Assembly: GCA_907163075.1 (NCBI GenBank)
Contig: CAJQTY010000001.1
Coordinates: 2,356,001 to 2,420,000, forward strand
Direction: 5' to 3'
Length of the DNA stretch: 64,000 nt
Source: an uncultured Rhodocyclaceae bacterium
GTDB lineage: Bacteria > Pseudomonadota > Gammaproteobacteria > Burkholderiales > Rhodocyclaceae
This document shows positions 61,809 to 64,000 of the stretch, in pieces (within the stretch, counting starts at the first letter, position 1; every line of letters begins with the position of its first letter). The notes under the pieces were generated by a model that was given only the letters and a program-made list of their open reading frames with translations, ran no database searches and was not told where the DNA came from. The translations under genes were made by a program, and so were the position numbers.

Positions 61809-63431
61809 ATGCCCTTGACGCCCGATATGCGCCGGTCGATTGACCAGATTCGTGATTACCTTTTCGGTGGTGGCTACCCCGATCCCGTCAGCAACGCCGA
61901 GCAGCTTTCCTTCCTGTTCTTCTTCTACCTTGTCGAAGGCATTAATGCCGAAAACAGGATGAAGGCCAAGGTCCTGAAAACGCCTTACGAAAGCCTGTTT
62001 GCCGGTGATTGGCTGATCAAGAACCCGCTCAATGCCGAAAATGGCCAGACAAGCATCCCGCGTGACCGCTTCCGCTGGTCTGTCTGGGCCAAGGGCTTAT
62101 CCGGTGAGGCACTGGTTCGTTTCCTGCGCGACGAGGTGTTTGCCTTCTTCGCCGAGATGGGCGAAAGAGCCGCCCACAACTTCATGGATGGCGCACGACT
62201 CGCCATCATCGATCCGACCGTTCTCACCCAGGTGGTTAATCTGGTGGATGGCCTGCGGCTGGATGCCGCCGACTCCGATACCAAGGGCGATTTGTTCGAG
62301 CACGTCCTGCGGCAGATTCGACAGGCTGGCGAGTTGGGCCAGTTCCGCACGCCCCGGCATGTGATCCGCACCATTGTCGAAATCATCGACCCCAAGGTGG
62401 GCGAAACCATCTATGACCCGGCGGCAGGCACGGCGGGCTTTCTCGTCGCCGCCTACAACCATATCCGTCTGGCCAACTCATCGCCAAGCGCGATTGCCGA
62501 AGTGGAACTTGACGGCAAGAAACACCTGCGCGGCTTGGGCGACAAACTTTCTGCCGCCCAGACTTCGGCCCTGCAATCGGCCACTTTCTACGGCAACGAC
62601 GTTGATCCGAAAATGGTGCGACTGGCGACGATGAATCTGACCCTGCGCGGACTGGCCAATGTGCGCGTCCTTCTGCGCAATGTGCTGACCAGCAACCTCG
62701 ACAACGAGCGCAAGGAACAACTCGGCCTGCCACAGGAGGGCTATCACGTTGTGCTGGCCAATCCGCCGTTTGCCGGGCGGGTGGACAAGGATCGGGTAGT
62801 CGAGGAAGTGAAAGTCGGCACCAGCACGGCCACCGAACTGCTGTTCCTGAAATACATGATGGACAACCTCCGGCCCGGTGGTCGCTGTGGCGTCATCGTG
62901 CCCGAGGGCGTGCTGTTCGGTTCGACCGGCGCCCACAAGGAGCTGCGGCGGCAACTGATCGAGAACAACCGCGTGGAGGCGGTGCTGTCGCTGCCCGGTG
63001 GCGTATTCCAGCCGTATTCCGGGGTGAAGACTTCGGTGCTGTTCTTCCGCAAGGGCGGCAGCACGGAAAACGTCCTGTTCCTGCACGCCGATAACGACGG
63101 CTACAAACTGGATGCCAACCACGACAACCCGATTGAAACCGACGACCTGCCCGGACTTGTCGCGGTGTACCGTGAAAAAGAGGCAAATCTCGCCACTTGG
63201 CGGGTTCGCGATCCCGACGCCGAATGGACGGCGAACTGGTGGTTTGCCGATGCGGCAACCGTCAGAAGCAACGACTTCAATCTGTCCGCCGGGCGCTACC
63301 GGCCCATGAGCCAGTCGGCGGTGGAACATCGTGATCCACGGGTTTTGCTGGACGAACTGGCTGCGATTGAGGCCGAGATTGTTGAGGAAGTGGAAGCGTT
63401 GAAGGTGGCGCTAGCGGAGCTGGCTACATGA
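61809..63431 (+). CDS. hsdM: Type I DNA methyltransferase subunit HsdM
   Basis: 540-aa adenine methyltransferase. N-terminal HsdM domain with FGGGYPDPVSNAEQLSFLFF. SAM motif YDPAAGTAGFLVAAYNHI, FYGNDVDPKMVRLATMNLTL and catalytic LANPPFAGRV. LLFLKYMMDNLRPGGRCGVI and VPEGVLFGSTGAHKELRR follow. The stop overlaps hsdS by 4 bases. Confidence 0.96.
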   Translation: MPLTPDMRRSIDQIRDYLFGGGYPDPVSNAEQLSFLFFFYLVEGINAENRMKAKVLKTPYESLFAGDWLIKNPLNAENGQTSIPRDRFRWSVWAKGLSGEALVRFLRDEVFAFFAEMGERAAHNFMDGARLAIIDPTVLTQVVNLVDGLRLDAADSDTKGDLFEHVLRQIRQAGELGQFRTPRHVIRTIVEIIDPKVGETIYDPAAGTAGFLVAAYNHIRLANSSPSAIAEVELDGKKHLRGLGDKLSAAQTSALQSATFYGNDVDPKMVRLATMNLTLRGLANVRVLLRNVLTSNLDNERKEQLGLPQEGYHVVLANPPFAGRVDKDRVVEEVKVGTSTATELLFLKYMMDNLRPGGRCGVIVPEGVLFGSTGAHKELRRQLIENNRVEAVLSLPGGVFQPYSGVKTSVLFFRKGGSTENVLFLHADNDGYKLDANHDNPIETDDLPGLVAVYREKEANLATWRVRDPDAEWTANWWFADAATVRSNDFNLSAGRYRPMSQSAVEHRDPRVLLDELAAIEAEIVEEVEALKVALAELAT

Positions 63432-64000
63432 GCCGAGTTTGCTTGGATGTGCTCATCAAATCTGACGAGTCTGGTTTTGCATGCAGCAAAACCAAGTTGG
63501 TCGAATCTGGATTGCCGCATCTGCGGCCATTCAACGTAAGCAACGATGGACGATTGGACTTGTCCGAGGTTTATGAGGTGCCGGAAACAGAGGCTCCTTT
63601 GGGAAAGATATACCTCGATGCTGGCGACATTCTTTTCAACAACACCAATAGCGCTGAACTTGTAGGCAAGTCCGCATTGGTGCAGTCCCCAATGAGGGCT
63701 GGATTTTCTAACCACATGAACCGCATTCGTTTGGATACGAATCAGATCGAGCCAGCCTATTTCGCCTTCTGGCTAAAACGGCAGCGGGACACGGGTTTTT
63801 TCACCAGCCAAGCAACTCAATGGGTGAGCCAAGCCGCTTACAAAACGTCCGAGATGCGGAAGTTGGAAATCGATCTGCCCACGCTGTTAGAGCAACGCCG
63901 CATCGTTGATCTGCTTTCCCGTGCCGAGGGCATCGTTCGCCTGCGGCGGGAGGCCAAGAAGAAAGCCACCGAACTCATCCCGGCGCTGTTTCTGGATATG
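63428..64000 (+). CDS. hsdS: Type I specificity subunit HsdS (3' end off the window)
   Basis: The first 191 codons are present from ATG 63428. A target-recognition domain (LPHLRPFNVSNDGRLDLSEV; GDILFNNTNSAELVGKSALV; HMNRIRLDTNQIEPAYFAFW) is followed by the central helix region (LPTLLEQRRIVDLLSRAEGI). The second target-recognition domain is beyond base 64000. It sets the DNA sequence recognised by the system. Confidence 0.93.
   Translation, partial: MSRVCLDVLIKSDESGFACSKTKLVESGLPHLRPFNVSNDGRLDLSEVYEVPETEAPLGKIYLDAGDILFNNTNSAELVGKSALVQSPMRAGFSNHMNRIRLDTNQIEPAYFAFWLKRQRDTGFFTSQATQWVSQAAYKTSEMRKLEIDLPTLLEQRRIVDLLSRAEGIVRLRREAKKKATELIPALFLDM

Overview
The window looks like the chromosome of a GC-rich Gram-negative betaproteobacterium, probably of the Rhodocyclaceae type. 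This is inferred from gene content and order: yicC facing a kinase/phosphatase/rph/rdgB/hemW string, thiS-thiG-trmB, and a complete molybdenum-cofactor operon. It is not proven from a marker gene. I found no rRNA, tRNA or CRISPR array. Coding density is high and most genes are ordinary housekeeping or accessory metabolism, but the window is unusually rich in gene remnants and recombination scars.

Layout. 1-3.4 kb: a molybdate uptake locus (minus strand) that is damaged and partly replaced. modE has lost most of its DNA-binding domain, the native modB is cut off, and a complete modB-modC pair of visibly lower GC follows; an apparently intact ModE operator sits upstream. 3.6-9 kb: a thioesterase, a beta-CASP nuclease, and a LacI-type regulator facing amylosucrase, with the stump of a sugar ABC permease beside them. 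9.3-15 kb: small membrane proteins, a LysR regulator with an aldo/keto reductase stump, and an outward operon dodA-cybB-yceI-yceI, ending at a perfect 22-bp-arm palindrome and yafJ. 15.2-18 kb: a large FAD/Fe-S D-lactate dehydrogenase. 18.1-23 kb: a uronate cassette (kdgR, kdgF, kduI, kduD, uxaC) with a recognisable KdgR operator, flanked by two direct copies of a ~130-bp repeat. 23.1-27.7 kb: LysR/MFS exporter pair and a two-domain phosphotransferase/kinase. 27.8-33.1 kb: the Moco operon moaA-moaC-moaD-moaE-mobB-mobA-moeA-mog. 33.2-42 kb: regulators, allantoicase, a proline-rich lipoprotein next to a membrane-anchored TIR protein, an ABC-2 exporter, pdxH. 42.4-47 kb: TSUP permease, thiS-thiG-trmB, a TonB-like protein and an ankyrin protein. 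47-52.4 kb: hemW, rdgB, rph, PP2C phosphatase, Ser/Thr kinase, and divergent yicC.

52.5-64 kb is an accessory region: an integrase stump, a YefM-YoeB toxin-antitoxin pair with its TGTACA operator, a lone attC-like integron site, an SMR-cyclophilin chimeric ORF, a YqhC/YqhD aldehyde-response cluster (with alpha/beta hydrolase and carboxymuconolactone decarboxylase-like genes), two truncated genes, and a type I restriction-modification system (hsdR, hsdM, hsdS) that runs off the right edge.

Functionally, molybdate uptake and Moco synthesis appear in the same window. The uronate cassette converts pectin- or alginate-type unsaturated uronates and hexuronates towards 2-keto-3-deoxygluconate, but the later steps and any transporter are not here. 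Two families of palindromic dispersed repeats punctuate gene ends. No complete novel system is proven; the best candidates for new biology are the lipoprotein/TIR pair, the lone attC with its toxin-antitoxin module, and the rearranged mod locus.
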